Shown here: positions 1 to 8,963 of the stretch, piece by piece
Layout of the letters: each line of letters opens with the position of its first letter
Position numbering within the stretch: the stretch's first letter is position 1
NCBI RefSeq assembly: GCF_024345975.1
Contig: NZ_JAGQCD010000001.1
Coordinates: 186,001-250,000 of the forward strand
Origin: Cyanobium sp. Cruz-8D1
GTDB lineage: Bacteria > Cyanobacteriota > Cyanobacteriia > PCC-6307 > Cyanobiaceae
Length of the DNA: 64,000 nt
Reading direction: 5' to 3'
Program-made: the position numbers and the translations under genes
The notes under the pieces: model-generated
Database searches by the model: none
Told to the model about the DNA's origin: nothing
Seen by the model: only the letters and a program-made list of their open reading frames with translations

Positions 1-165
1 CGCTTCATCAGCTTGTCGCAGAAACCGCCGCTCGTCGTGGCCAATGTCGGCGGAGCCGAACAGGCTGGGGTACTGCCATCGTCTTGGAGGCACAAAGCCC
101 GGTTCTGTCAAGATCAATCAACGCTCCGTTGCTGGTATGAGGCTGAATGCTTGGCAGTGAGCTGA
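1..165 (+). other. Window edge, possible 3' end of an unrecognised gene
   Basis: One plus-strand frame is open from base 1 to a TGA at 163-165 (54 codons), so it could be the tail of a gene that starts outside the window. The translation shows no motif I recognise and the reading is not compelling. Nothing else can be supported before the convergent K+ channel gene, which ends at 184. Confidence 0.2.
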
Positions 166-183
166 GGCCAGGGACGGAACAGT

Positions 184-1065
184 TCACAGTTCAGCACCGC
201 AGAACTTGCAGTGGCGAGCCTCTGGATCGTGCCCAGTCCTCAGGCAAGCCGCGCACATCACCGCCGTCTTCTGGCTCTCCTCGTGCTGGCGGGCGCTGGC
301 TTGGCCGATCTCGGCACTGATGATGCCCGTGGGGACGGCGATGATGCTGTAACCCAGCAACATCACCACCGAGGCCAGGAAACGGCCCAGGGTGGTCTGC
401 GGCGTCACGTCGCCATAACCCACGGTGGTGATGGTGACGATCGCCCAGTAGATCCCCACGGGGATGCTGCGGAAGCCCCGTTCCGGGCCTTCGATGACGT
501 ACATCAATGAACCGATCACCGTGACCAGGGTGATCATCGCCAGCAGGAACACCGAGATCTTGCGCCGACCCGCCACGATCGCGTCCCAGAGAAGATTGGA
601 TTCCTGCAGGTATTCGCCAAGCTTCAACACACGAAAGACGCGCATCACCCGCAGCATCCGCACCACCAGGAACACCTGGGCGCCGCCAACCAGCAGGCCC
701 AGGAAGCTGGGCACGATCGAGAGCAGATCCACCACGCCAAAGAAGCTGCGGGCATAGAGCAGCGGCGATCGCACACACAGCAGTCGCAGCAGGTATTCGA
801 GCGTGAACAGCAGCGTGAACCCCCACTCCAGCAGCTGGAACGGGTGGCCCCAGGCCAACCGCAGCACCGGATCACTTTCGATCACCACGGCCCCCACGCT
901 CAACACGATCGCGATCAGCAGCACCACGTCGAACGTCTTGCCGGCGGGAGTGTCGGTTTCGAAGATCATGCGGTAGAGAAACCCCTTTCCGACCGTCCGG
1001 CGGATCAGCAAGGCCAGCAGCAGCAGGCCGCCCAGGATGAGGGCGATCAGTTGGACCGGTGGCAT
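184..1065 (-). CDS. Voltage-gated potassium channel (Kv type) with C-terminal zinc ribbon
   Basis: This 293-residue six-helix channel should conduct K+ across the inner membrane. S1 to S4 lie at about residues 45-150; S4 carries the regular arginine ladder VVRMLRVMRVFRVLKL (134-149). The pore follows with the canonical filter TVGYGD near 214-219 and an S6 helix to about 250. The cytoplasmic tail ends in a CxxC-x11-CxxC ribbon (Cys 271, 274, 286, 289) that probably binds zinc. It is the last gene of a minus-strand chain: its ATG overlaps the livF stop by one base (TGATG), so translation is probably coupled to the amino-acid transporter. Whether it balances charge during amino-acid uptake is inference. 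Channel identity is firm; the transported ion is inferred from the filter. Confidence 0.93.
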   Translation of the reverse strand: MPPVQLIALILGGLLLLALLIRRTVGKGFLYRMIFETDTPAGKTFDVVLLIAIVLSVGAVVIESDPVLRLAWGHPFQLLEWGFTLLFTLEYLLRLLCVRSPLLYARSFFGVVDLLSIVPSFLGLLVGGAQVFLVVRMLRVMRVFRVLKLGEYLQESNLLWDAIVAGRRKISVFLLAMITLVTVIGSLMYVIEGPERGFRSIPVGIYWAIVTITTVGYGDVTPQTTLGRFLASVVMLLGYSIIAVPTGIISAEIGQASARQHEESQKTAVMCAACLRTGHDPEARHCKFCGAEL

Positions 1066-1784
1066 CAGCTGGTGTCCCCCAGGTAGGAGGCCCGCAGCCC
1101 CGCATCAGCCAGCAGGGACTCAGCGCGGCCTTCCAGGCTGATGCTGCCAGCCTCCAGCACCACGCCGCGGTCGGCGATCTCCAGGGCGGCGGTGGCGTTC
1201 TGCTCCACCAGCAGCATCGACAGTCCTTCGCGGTGCAGCGCCGCCAGGGCGGTCATCACCTCGGCCACCAGCTTCGGCGCCAGCCCCAGGCTGGGCTCAT
1301 CCAGCAGCAGCAGGCTGGGCCGGCCCATCAGGGCCCGGGCGATGGCCAGCATCTGCTGCTCGCCCCCCGAGAGGTTGCCGGCCAGCTGGCGGCGCCGTTC
1401 CGCCAGGCGGGGGAACAGGCCGTAGCAGCGCTGCAGGTCGGCGGCGATGCCGGCCCGGTCGCGGCGCAGCCAGGCCCCCAGCTCCAGGTTGGTGGCCACG
1501 GTCTGGCGGGCCAGCACCCGCCGGCCCTCCGGGCAGTGGCCGATGCCGAGCCGCACCGTGCGGTGGGTGCGCACCCCCGCCAGGTCGGCGCCGCGCCACA
1601 GCACCTGGCCGGCCGCGGCGTCCACCAGCCGGGAGATGGCCCGCAGGGTGGTGCTCTTGCCGGCGCCGTTGGCCCCCAGCAGCGTCACGAGTTCGCCCTG
1701 CTGCACCTGCAGATCGAGGCCCCGCAGGGCGGTGAGGGCGCCATAGCGCACGGTGAGCCGGCGCAGCTCCAGCAGCGGCGTCAT
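1065..1784 (-). CDS. livF: Branched-chain/neutral amino acid ABC transporter, ATPase LivF (NatE type)
   Basis: Second ATPase of a HAAT-family amino-acid importer, 239 residues, the normal LivF length. It has Walker A GANGAGKST (about 37-45), signature NLSGGEQQM and Walker B SLLLLDEPS, and ends in the typical LivF region around LLVEQNA. The start overlaps the livG stop by four bases (ATGA). With LivG it should form the nucleotide-binding heterodimer under LivH/LivM. Cyanobacterial relatives are the Nat-I permeases, which take up neutral amino acids; UrtE of the urea transporter is the nearest alternative, but the binding protein of this operon looks like LivK rather than UrtA. Confidence 0.93.
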   Translation of the reverse strand: MTPLLELRRLTVRYGALTALRGLDLQVQQGELVTLLGANGAGKSTTLRAISRLVDAAAGQVLWRGADLAGVRTHRTVRLGIGHCPEGRRVLARQTVATNLELGAWLRRDRAGIAADLQRCYGLFPRLAERRRQLAGNLSGGEQQMLAIARALMGRPSLLLLDEPSLGLAPKLVAEVMTALAALHREGLSMLLVEQNATAALEIADRGVVLEAGSISLEGRAESLLADAGLRASYLGDTS

Positions 1785-2599
1785 CGCTGCTCCGCTCCGG
1801 CGGCGCTTCCCTGGCCGCCCAGGTAGGCCTCGATCACGAGCGGGTCACGGCGCACCTCGGCGGGGCTGCCCAGGGCGATGCGCTTGCCGAAGTTGAGCAC
1901 CGCCAGCCGGTCGCAGAGGCGCATCATCAGCGGCACGTGGTGCTCGATGATCAGCACCGTCAGGGAGAAGTGGTCGCGGATCCGGCTGATCAGCTGCCGC
2001 AGGTCGTCCTTCTCGGCCGGGTTCATGCCGGCGGCGGGTTCATCCAGCAGCAGCAGCTGGGGTGCCGTGGCCAGGGCCCGGGCGATCTCCAGCCGCCGGC
2101 GGTCGCCGTAGGGCAGATCCCCGGCCCGCTGCTCGGCCAGGGCGTCGAGCTCCAGCAGCGCCAGCAGGTCCATGGCCCGGGCCTGCAGCCGCCCCTGGTG
2201 GCGGCGGAAGGCGCCGTTGGCCAGCAGGGCCCCCAGCAGGGGGGCGCGGGCGGCATGGTGCAGGCCCACCAGCACGTTCTCCCGCACCGACAGGCTCTCG
2301 AACAGGCGCAGGTTCTGGAAGGTGCGGGCGATGCCGAGCCGGTTGAGGCCGCTGGCCCCCAGGCCCGTGGTGGGCACCCCCCGCCACAGGCAGCGGCCGC
2401 CGCTGGCGGTGGTGAGGCCGGAGATCACATTGAACAGGGTGGTCTTGCCGGCGCCGTTGGGACCGATCAGGCCGAAGATCTCCCCCTCCGCCAGCTCCAG
2501 GCTGACCCGATCGAGGGCCAGCAGGCCGCCGAAGCGGCAGCTCACCGCCTCCACCTGCAGCAGGGGAGCCGCGGCCGTGCCGTCGGAGCTCCGGCTCAT
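1781..2599 (-). CDS. livG: Branched-chain/neutral amino acid ABC transporter, ATPase LivG (NatA type)
   Basis: First ATPase of the amino-acid importer, 272 residues. Walker A is GPNGAGKTT, the signature region reads LPYGDRRRLEIARAL (a normal LivG variant of LSGGQ), and Walker B is LLLLDEPAAG. The LivG-specific stretch RTFQNLRLF is present. It overlaps livM upstream and livF downstream by four bases each, consistent with co-translation and fixed stoichiometry of the complex. Family assignment is firm; the substrate range cannot be read from the ATPase. Confidence 0.93.
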   Translation of the reverse strand: MSRSSDGTAAAPLLQVEAVSCRFGGLLALDRVSLELAEGEIFGLIGPNGAGKTTLFNVISGLTTASGGRCLWRGVPTTGLGASGLNRLGIARTFQNLRLFESLSVRENVLVGLHHAARAPLLGALLANGAFRRHQGRLQARAMDLLALLELDALAEQRAGDLPYGDRRRLEIARALATAPQLLLLDEPAAGMNPAEKDDLRQLISRIRDHFSLTVLIIEHHVPLMMRLCDRLAVLNFGKRIALGSPAEVRRDPLVIEAYLGGQGSAAGAEQR

Positions 2600-3516
2600 G
2601 GGGCCTGGGGAGCCTGGCGGCCCCGGTGACGGCCCCGGCCCAGCAGGGCTCCCAGCCCCCGCAGCCGCTCCGCCGTCACCAGTCCCTGGGGAAAGAACAG
2701 CGGACCGAGCAGGATCACGGAGCCGAACAGGATCAGGCGCAGGTCCCCCACCGGCCGCAGCAGCTCCGGCAGGGCGGTGAGCGCCAGGCCCCCCAGCACC
2801 GGCCCCAGCCAGAAGCGCGAACCGCCGAACACCACGAAGGCCAGGGTGGTGATGCTGGCGTCGAAGCTGCCGACCCTGGCGTTCCAGGCGTTGAGGAAAT
2901 GGGCCGCCAGTGCCCCGGTGACGCCGGCCAGCACGGCGCTGGCCACAAAGGCGAGCAGCTTGGTGCGCGGCGTGTCAATGCCCAGGCTGGCCGCCGCCAG
3001 TTCGTCGTCGCGGATGGCGGCCATGGCCCGGCCCAGGCGGAGGGCCTCCAGCCGCTGGCATAACCAGCAGGCCAGGGCCAGCAGAGCCAGGGTGAACAGC
3101 ACGTAGCCGCCGGGGTGCGCGAAGGGCTGGGGGATGCCGAAGATGCCCATGGCGCCGCCGGTGAAGGGCAGGTTGAGGTTGAGCACCCGCAGGATCTCCA
3201 CCAGGGCGATGGTGGCGATGGCCAGGTAGATGCCCCGCAGCCGCAGCACCGGGCCGCCGATCGCCAGGGCGATCAGTCCCGCCAGGATCCCCCCCAGCAC
3301 CATCTCCGCCAGCAGGGCCCACAGTGGTGAGGTGGCACCGCTGCCGGCGAAGGCGGCAACGCCGGTGGAGAGCAGGGCAGCCACGTAGCCCCCCACCGCA
3401 TAGAAGCCGGGGGTGGCCAGCGACAGCTGGCCGCAGCGCAGGGGCAGGTACACCGAAAGCGCCAGCAGGGCGCCGAGCAGCATCTGTTCGAGCAGGGCGG
3501 CGTCCATGACCCTCAC
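2596..3516 (-). CDS. livM: Branched-chain/neutral amino acid ABC transporter permease LivM
   Basis: Inner-membrane permease, 306 residues, with about eight to ten hydrophobic segments and the LivM hallmarks LRLRGIYLAIATIALVEI and the cytoplasmic loop SLGIDTPRTKLLAFV that contacts the ATPases. The start is GTG at 3516, embedded in the livH stop as GTGA; an ATG nine bases further in is a possible alternative. The C-terminus ends in a basic tail (GRGRHRGRQ), so the last residues are cytoplasmic. It pairs with LivH to form the translocation path. Confidence 0.92.
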   Translation of the reverse strand: MRVMDAALLEQMLLGALLALSVYLPLRCGQLSLATPGFYAVGGYVAALLSTGVAAFAGSGATSPLWALLAEMVLGGILAGLIALAIGGPVLRLRGIYLAIATIALVEILRVLNLNLPFTGGAMGIFGIPQPFAHPGGYVLFTLALLALACWLCQRLEALRLGRAMAAIRDDELAAASLGIDTPRTKLLAFVASAVLAGVTGALAAHFLNAWNARVGSFDASITTLAFVVFGGSRFWLGPVLGGLALTALPELLRPVGDLRLILFGSVILLGPLFFPQGLVTAERLRGLGALLGRGRHRGRQAPQAP

Positions 3517-4442
3517 ACCTTGGTGGGCAGCGGCCGGCCGAGCAGCCCCTGGGGGCGCAGCAGCAGCACCAGAAACAGGAAGCCGTAGCTGACCGCATCC
3601 TTGTAGCCCGACCAGTCGGCCGGCACGAAGGCCTCCGCCAGGCCGACGATCAGCCCGCCCAGGACCGCCCCTGGCACGCTGCCCAGTCCCCCCAGCACCA
3701 GCACCGCCAGACCCTTGAGGCCGTAGCCGATGCCGAAGTAGGGCCCGGCGATGCTGACGCTCAGCCCCACCAGCCCGCCGGCGACCCCGGCCAGGAAGCC
3801 GCTGAGCCCGAAGGCCAGCCGCACCATCGCCGTGCTGTCGATGCCCAGCAACTGGGCGGTTTCGGGGTCTTCGGCCACCGCCTGCAGGCCTTTGCCGTTG
3901 CGGCTGCCCTCCAGCCAGAGGCTGAGCAGGGCCAGCAGCAACAACGCGATCCCCAGCAGCAGGGCCTGCACCGTGCGCACCCGGGCACCGAGGAGGGGGA
4001 AGGAGGCCGGCAGGCCGCCGAGGACGCTGGTGGGGATGGCATAGCTTTCGGCCCCCACCAGCAGCTGGATCAGGTTCACCAGGATCACACCGGCCCCCAG
4101 GCTGGTGATCAGGGCCAGCAGCGGATCGGCCCGGCGGCGGCGCAAGGGCCGGAAGGCCACCCGCTCCACCAGCAGGGCCACCAGGGCCGCCCCCAGCCCC
4201 GCCAGGGGCAGGGCGCCCCAGAAGGGCAGGGCGACGGGCAGCTGGAAACCGGCCAGCAGGCCGTTGGCCCCGACCGCACCGCCGATCAGCAGGTAGGTGA
4301 AGTAGGCCCCCAGGGTGAACACCGCCCCGTGGGCGAAGTTGATCACCCCGAGCACCGAGAACACCAGGGTGTAGCCGAGGGCGAACAGCCCGTACACCGT
4401 CCCCACCGACAGACCGTTGACCAGGATCTGGAGCAGGTCCAC
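3513..4442 (-). CDS. livH: Branched-chain/neutral amino acid ABC transporter permease LivH
   Basis: Second permease of the importer, 309 residues. The N-terminus LLQILVNGLSVGTVYGLFAL and the motif VINFAHGAVFTLGAYF are diagnostic of LivH/UrtB-type permeases; the ATPase-coupling loop is AEDPETAQLLGIDSTAMV. Its start lies seven bases after the livK stop. Multiple membrane helices span nearly the whole chain. Family and role are clear. Confidence 0.93.
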   Translation of the reverse strand: MDLLQILVNGLSVGTVYGLFALGYTLVFSVLGVINFAHGAVFTLGAYFTYLLIGGAVGANGLLAGFQLPVALPFWGALPLAGLGAALVALLVERVAFRPLRRRRADPLLALITSLGAGVILVNLIQLLVGAESYAIPTSVLGGLPASFPLLGARVRTVQALLLGIALLLLALLSLWLEGSRNGKGLQAVAEDPETAQLLGIDSTAMVRLAFGLSGFLAGVAGGLVGLSVSIAGPYFGIGYGLKGLAVLVLGGLGSVPGAVLGGLIVGLAEAFVPADWSGYKDAVSYGFLFLVLLLRPQGLLGRPLPTKV

Positions 4443-4449
4443 CCGGGGC

Positions 4450-5649
4450 TTACTTGAGCAGGGCGAAGCGTCCGTTGCGCCCGCCAGGATCCATGCGCAC
4501 CTGGGCCACGAAGAACTGGCTCTGGATCACCTCACCCTCGGGGGTAAAACGGATCTCCCCCAGGGGGGTGGCATAGGTGCCGGCCAGGAGCTCCTGCATC
4601 AGCTGCTTGCGGGTCGCCGCCAGGGGGGCGCCGGCCAGGGGCTGGCGTTGGTCGAGGCGCACCAGGGCCTCGCCGATCACCTGCAGGGCTGTGTACGCCT
4701 GGGCGGTGAGCTGGGGCGGGATGGCGCCGCCCTTGGCGGCCTTGAACGCCTTGAGGAAGGCGGTGTTGGCCGGGGTGTCGAGTTCGGGGCTGTAGGCCTG
4801 GGCGATCAGCAGCCCGTCGCAGTACTTCTGGCAGATCGGGTAGATGTTGGGGGTGTTCATGCCGTTGCCGGCCACGATCAGGCCCCGGTAGCCCAGCTCC
4901 CGCAGCTGGCGGATCAGGTTGCCGCCGTCCACCGCCTGCAGCGACAGCACGATCAGATCGGGCTTCTCCCGCAGGGCCGCGCTGATCTGGTTCTGGAAGT
5001 CCTGGTCGTTGAGCTGGGTGCGCTGCACCGTCACCGGCTCGAGGCCCTTCTCCTTGAGGGCCTCCTGGAAGATGGTGGTCTCGGCGGTGCTGTAGGCGTC
5101 GTCCTGGGCATAGAACACCGCCGCCCGCTTCAGCCCCGGCTGGATCTTCAGGGCCCGATCAATGGCCAGGGGAGCGATCACCGAGCTCTGGGCCGAGACC
5201 CGGCTGATGAAGAAGCCGATCTCCGGGATGCCGGTGGCCGTGTTGGAGGGGGCCACCACCGGCACGCCGCGGCGCTGGGCGATGGGGTCGGCGGAGAAGG
5301 CCTGCTGGGAGAGGGTGGGGCCGACCAGGGCCAGCACGCCCCGGTTGATCTGCAGGGTGAAGGCCGCATTGGCCCCCGGTTCGTCGCTGCCGCTGTCCTC
5401 CAGGGCCAGCGTCAGGGGACGGCCGTTGATGCCGCCGCTGCCGTTGCGCTGCTTGAGGGCCAGCTCCAGGCCGATCTTCTGGTCCTGGCCGTAGACGTTG
5501 GCGTTCCCGGTGAGGGCCAGCACCGCCCCCACCGGCACACCCGCGGCCACATCCACGGGTTGGCTGGCGTCATCGCTGCCGCAAGCCGCCAGCAGCAGGG
5601 TGAGGGTCAGCAGCCCCGTGCCGACCCGCAGGAGACGACCGACGCTCAC
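4450..5649 (-). CDS. livK: Amino-acid-binding lipoprotein of the Liv/Nat ABC transporter
   Basis: Periplasmic type I solute-binding protein, 399 residues. It begins with a lipoprotein signal peptide (hydrophobic stretch, then the lipobox LLAAC), so the mature protein should be lipid-anchored at Cys. The fold signature follows: [34 protein letters not shown] and [13 protein letters not shown] are typical of LivK/NatB. The start is GTG, sharing its bases with the hemL stop (GTGA). It feeds LivH/LivM. A neutral or branched-chain amino acid ligand is inferred from the family; UrtA (urea) looks less likely. Confidence 0.9.
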   Translation of the reverse strand: MSVGRLLRVGTGLLTLTLLLAACGSDDASQPVDVAAGVPVGAVLALTGNANVYGQDQKIGLELALKQRNGSGGINGRPLTLALEDSGSDEPGANAAFTLQINRGVLALVGPTLSQQAFSADPIAQRRGVPVVAPSNTATGIPEIGFFISRVSAQSSVIAPLAIDRALKIQPGLKRAAVFYAQDDAYSTAETTIFQEALKEKGLEPVTVQRTQLNDQDFQNQISAALREKPDLIVLSLQAVDGGNLIRQLRELGYRGLIVAGNGMNTPNIYPICQKYCDGLLIAQAYSPELDTPANTAFLKAFKAAKGGAIPPQLTAQAYTALQVIGEALVRLDQRQPLAGAPLAATRKQLMQELLAGTYATPLGEIRFTPEGEVIQSQFFVAQVRMDPGGRNGRFALLK

Positions 5650-7001
5650 GCCAGCGTGCGGAAGACGTCGCGGAAGGCGGCGATGGTCGCGTCGATGTCG
5701 GCGTCGCTGTGGGCCAGGGAGGTGAAGCCGGCCTCGAAGGCACTCGGTGCCAGATAGACGCCGCGCTCGAGCATGCCGCGGTGCAGCCGACCGAAGCGGG
5801 CTGTGTCGGCGGCCTTGGCCTGCTCAAAGTTGTGCACCGGCCCCTCGCAGAGGAAGAAGCCGAACATGGCGCTGATGTTGCCGCCGCAGCAGGGAACCCC
5901 CGCCTCGGCGGCGGCGGCGCGGATGCCGTCGCTGAGCCGGCGGGTGATCGTCTCCAGCCGCTCGTAGGTGCCGGGTTGCTTCAACAGCTGCAGGGTCTTG
6001 ATGCCGGCGGTCATGGCCAGGGGGTTGCCGCTCAGGGTGCCGGCCTGATACATCGGCCCGGCCGGCGCCACCATCGCCATGATGTCGGCCCGACCGCCGT
6101 AGGCCCCCACCGGCAGGCCGCCGCCGATCACCTTGCCCATGGTGGTGAGATCGGGGGTGACCCCGAAGCGGGCCTGGGCGCCGCCGTAGCTGATGCGGAA
6201 GCCGGTCATGACTTCGTCGAACACCAGCAGGGCACCGTTCTCCTTGGTGAGTTCCCGCAGGCCCTCCAGGAAGCCGGGCTCGGGGGTGATGAAGCCCGCA
6301 TTGCCCACCACCGGCTCGAGGATCACCCCGGCGATCTCACCGGGGTTGTTGGCGAACAGCTCCTTGACCGACTCCAGGCAGTTGTAGGGAGCGGTGAGGG
6401 TGCCGGCCGTGACCGCCCGCGGCACCCCGGGGGAATCGGGCAGGCCGAGGGTGGCCACCCCGGAGCCCGCTTTCACCAGGAACATGTCCGCGTGGCCGTG
6501 GTAGCAGCCTTCGAACTTGATCACCTTCTCGCGGCCGGTGAAGGCGCGCATCAGCCGCAACACCGCCATGCAGGCCTCGGTGCCGGAATTGACGAAGCGC
6601 ACCATCTCCACCGAGGGCACGGCGGCGATCACCAGCTCGGCCAGCTCGTTCTCGAGCACGCAGGGGGCACCGAAGCTGGTGCCCTTCTCCAGGGCCTCGT
6701 GCAGGGCGGCGATCACTTCCGGGTGGCTGTGGCCGCAGATGGCGGGCCCCCAGCTGCCGACGTAATCGATGTAGCGGTTGCCGTCCACATCCCAGGCGTA
6801 GGCGCCCTTGACCCGGTCGAAGACGATCGGCTGGCCGCCCACCGACTTGAAGGCCCGCACCGGGGAATTGACCCCACCGGGCATGAGTGTCTGGGCGGCG
6901 GCGAAGATCTCCTCGGATCGGGTGGTGACGAGGGAAGGGGCCGAGACGGGCGCTGAAGGGGTGGCCGAACTCAAGGCAGGATCCGCGGAAGGTGGACGCA
7001 T
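5646..7001 (-). CDS. hemL: Glutamate-1-semialdehyde 2,1-aminomutase
   Basis: PLP enzyme that converts glutamate-1-semialdehyde to 5-aminolevulinate, the committed C5-route precursor of heme, chlorophyll and bilins. The 451-residue protein matches the family almost throughout: [50 protein letters not shown], the Asp motif [10 protein letters not shown], and the PLP lysine in [15 protein letters not shown]. The ATG at 7001 adds about 20 poorly conserved residues (Ala/Pro/Ser-rich) before the core. The frame stays open far upstream into glcD, but that is antisense read-through. It heads the minus-strand chain and its stop overlaps the start of livK; a divergent promoter region lies between 7001 and glcD. 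Confidence 0.97.
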   Translation of the reverse strand: MRPPSADPALSSATPSAPVSAPSLVTTRSEEIFAAAQTLMPGGVNSPVRAFKSVGGQPIVFDRVKGAYAWDVDGNRYIDYVGSWGPAICGHSHPEVIAALHEALEKGTSFGAPCVLENELAELVIAAVPSVEMVRFVNSGTEACMAVLRLMRAFTGREKVIKFEGCYHGHADMFLVKAGSGVATLGLPDSPGVPRAVTAGTLTAPYNCLESVKELFANNPGEIAGVILEPVVGNAGFITPEPGFLEGLRELTKENGALLVFDEVMTGFRISYGGAQARFGVTPDLTTMGKVIGGGLPVGAYGGRADIMAMVAPAGPMYQAGTLSGNPLAMTAGIKTLQLLKQPGTYERLETITRRLSDGIRAAAAEAGVPCCGGNISAMFGFFLCEGPVHNFEQAKAADTARFGRLHRGMLERGVYLAPSAFEAGFTSLAHSDADIDATIAAFRDVFRTLA

Positions 7002-7034
7002 TCGTTTCCCATCCTGACCCAGAAGGGTGCCGGG

Positions 7035-8600
7035 GTGTCTGGCCTCAGTAAGTTCGGAAGCAATGCCCCCCCTTCCCCGGCCCACCGGAGCCCCTGCGTG
7101 ACGATCGACTGGGCCGCGATGGAGCGCCACTGCCGCGCCCTGCTGCCGGCACGGGCGGTGGTGGCGGCGCCCCAGGAACTGCTGGCCTACGACTGCGACG
7201 GCCTCACCCTGCACCGGGCCCAGCCGTCGCTGGTGGTGCTGCCGGAGACCACCGAACAGGTGGCCGCGGTGCTGCGGCTCTGCCACCGCTTGGGGGTGCC
7301 CTTCGTGGCGAGGGGCAGCGGCACCGGTCTCTCCGGTGGCGCCCTGGCGGAGAACGGGGCGCTGGTGATCGCCACCACCCGGATGCGCTCGATCCTGGAG
7401 GTGGATCTGGCCAACCGGCGCCTCACCGTGCAGCCCGGCGTGATCAATGGCTGGGTCACCCGGGCGGTGGCCGGTGAGGGTTTCTACTACGCCCCGGACC
7501 CCTCCAGCCAGGTGGTGTGCAGCATCGGCGGCAACGTGGCCGAGAACTCCGGTGGGGTGCACTGCCTCAAGTACGGCGTCACCAGCAACCACGTGCTGGA
7601 GATGGAGGTGGTGCTGCCCGATGGCACGGTCACCACCCTGGGCAGCGGCCTGGCGGAAACCCCCGAGCTGGATCTGCGCGGTGTGTTCATTGGCAGCGAG
7701 GGCACCCTCGGCATCGCCACCGCCATCACCCTGCGGCTGCTGCGGGCGCCCCAGAGCGTGGCGGTGCTGCTGGCCGATTTCACCGCCATGGAGGCTGCCG
7801 GTGAGGCGGTGCGCCTGGTCACCGCCGCCGGCGTGCTGCCGGCGGGGATGGAGATCATGGACAACGTCACCATCAACGCCGTCGACGATCTGTTCGGCCG
7901 CGATGAGTACCCCCGCGATGCGGCGGCGGTGCTGCTGATCGAACTGGACGGGCAGGAGCGGGAGGTGACGGCGGCCGTCGAGATCGCCGGTGAGCTCTGT
8001 CGCCGGGCCGGCGCCCGCACGATCCGGCGGGCCTCCAGTGAGGCCGACCGGGCCCTGCTGTGGAAGGGCCGCAAGTCCGCCTTTGCCGCCGTCGGCCGGA
8101 TCACCCCCACCTATTACGTGCAGGACGGCGTGGTGCCCCGCAGCGCCCTGCCCGCCGTGCTGGCGGCGATCGAGCAGCTCAGCCGCCGCTACGACCTGCC
8201 GGTGGCCAACGTGTTCCATGCCGGTGACGGCAATCTCCACCCCCTGATCCTGTATCGGGCCGATGAACCCGGCGTGATCGACCGGGTGCAGGAGCTGGGG
8301 GCCGACATCCTGCGCCTCTGCATCGAGGCCGGCGGCAGCATCACCGGCGAGCACGGGGTGGGCAGCGACAAACGCTGCTACCTCGACTGGATGTTCGCCC
8401 CCGACGACCTGGCCACCATGCGCCTGGTGCGTGAGGCCTTCGACCCGGCGGGCCTGGCCAACCCCGGCAAGATCTTCCCCACCCCGCGCAGCTGTGGCGA
8501 ATCGGCGCGGCGCCAGGCGTCCTCACTCACCCTGCGTCTCGATGTGCCCGCCATCGGCGGAGTCCAGCAGCCGAGCCTGGAGACCCTGGACGTCTTCTGA
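7035..8600 (+). CDS. glcD: Glycolate dehydrogenase FAD subunit GlcD
   Basis: FAD-linked oxidoreductase of the GlcD/D-lactate dehydrogenase family, oxidising photorespiratory glycolate to glyoxylate in cyanobacteria. The FAD_binding_4 domain occupies the N-terminal half, with [18 protein letters not shown] as the pyrophosphate-binding stretch and [14 protein letters not shown]; the C-terminal FAD-oxidase domain carries [11 protein letters not shown] and [13 protein letters not shown]. The longest frame starts at GTG 7035 (521 aa); GTG 7098, giving about 500 residues beginning [11 protein letters not shown], fits the family length better and leaves more room for the divergent hemL promoter. The homologous D-lactate dehydrogenase cannot be excluded. 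Confidence 0.9.
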   Translation: MSGLSKFGSNAPPSPAHRSPCVTIDWAAMERHCRALLPARAVVAAPQELLAYDCDGLTLHRAQPSLVVLPETTEQVAAVLRLCHRLGVPFVARGSGTGLSGGALAENGALVIATTRMRSILEVDLANRRLTVQPGVINGWVTRAVAGEGFYYAPDPSSQVVCSIGGNVAENSGGVHCLKYGVTSNHVLEMEVVLPDGTVTTLGSGLAETPELDLRGVFIGSEGTLGIATAITLRLLRAPQSVAVLLADFTAMEAAGEAVRLVTAAGVLPAGMEIMDNVTINAVDDLFGRDEYPRDAAAVLLIELDGQEREVTAAVEIAGELCRRAGARTIRRASSEADRALLWKGRKSAFAAVGRITPTYYVQDGVVPRSALPAVLAAIEQLSRRYDLPVANVFHAGDGNLHPLILYRADEPGVIDRVQELGADILRLCIEAGGSITGEHGVGSDKRCYLDWMFAPDDLATMRLVREAFDPAGLANPGKIFPTPRSCGESARRQASSLTLRLDVPAIGGVQQPSLETLDVF

Positions 8601-8653
8601 TCCGCGCTGGTGCGTCGACCTACGTTGAAGGGGCCCTCTTCTGCCGGCACTCC

Positions 8654-8941
8654 ATGAAGATCCGCCTGCTGGCCAGCCTGGGGTTGGCTGCTGTACTGGT
8701 TGCCACGACCCCCGCCCAGGCCCAGTCCCCGGTCGTCAACCTGGTGGCCAAGAAGGTGATCGAGCGCTACCAGAAGTCCACCTGTGACCAACTCTGGGCC
8801 GCCCGCAGTGAGCGGCGTGGGTCGCAGGAGCAGCGGGTGCTCGACATGCTCAATGACGATCCCCAGATGCGCCAGACCTTCATCGACCAGGTCGCCGGCC
8901 CGGTGATGAACAAGTTGATCGTCTGCGGGATGATCCCCTGA
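8654..8941 (+). CDS. Small exported protein of unknown function
   Basis: A 95-residue protein with a clear Sec signal peptide ending TPAQAQS, then a helical mature part of about 70 residues. It has two cysteines (in STCDQLW and VCGMIP) that could pair in the periplasm. The phrases NDDPQMRQTFIDQVAGPVMNKL look like a conserved family core, but I cannot name the family. It follows glcD on the same strand by 53 bases and converges with chrA. Function unknown. Confidence 0.7.
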   Translation: MKIRLLASLGLAAVLVATTPAQAQSPVVNLVAKKVIERYQKSTCDQLWAARSERRGSQEQRVLDMLNDDPQMRQTFIDQVAGPVMNKLIVCGMIP

Positions 8942-8963
8942 GCGGCCCCTCGGCGAGCAGCCC

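Noticed and set aside
7002-8354. Minus-strand frame extending hemL upstream by about 450 residues
   Set aside because: It is antisense to the well-supported glcD gene and low-complexity (Gly, His, Gln-rich); hemL homology starts after residue 20 of the ATG-7001 form.
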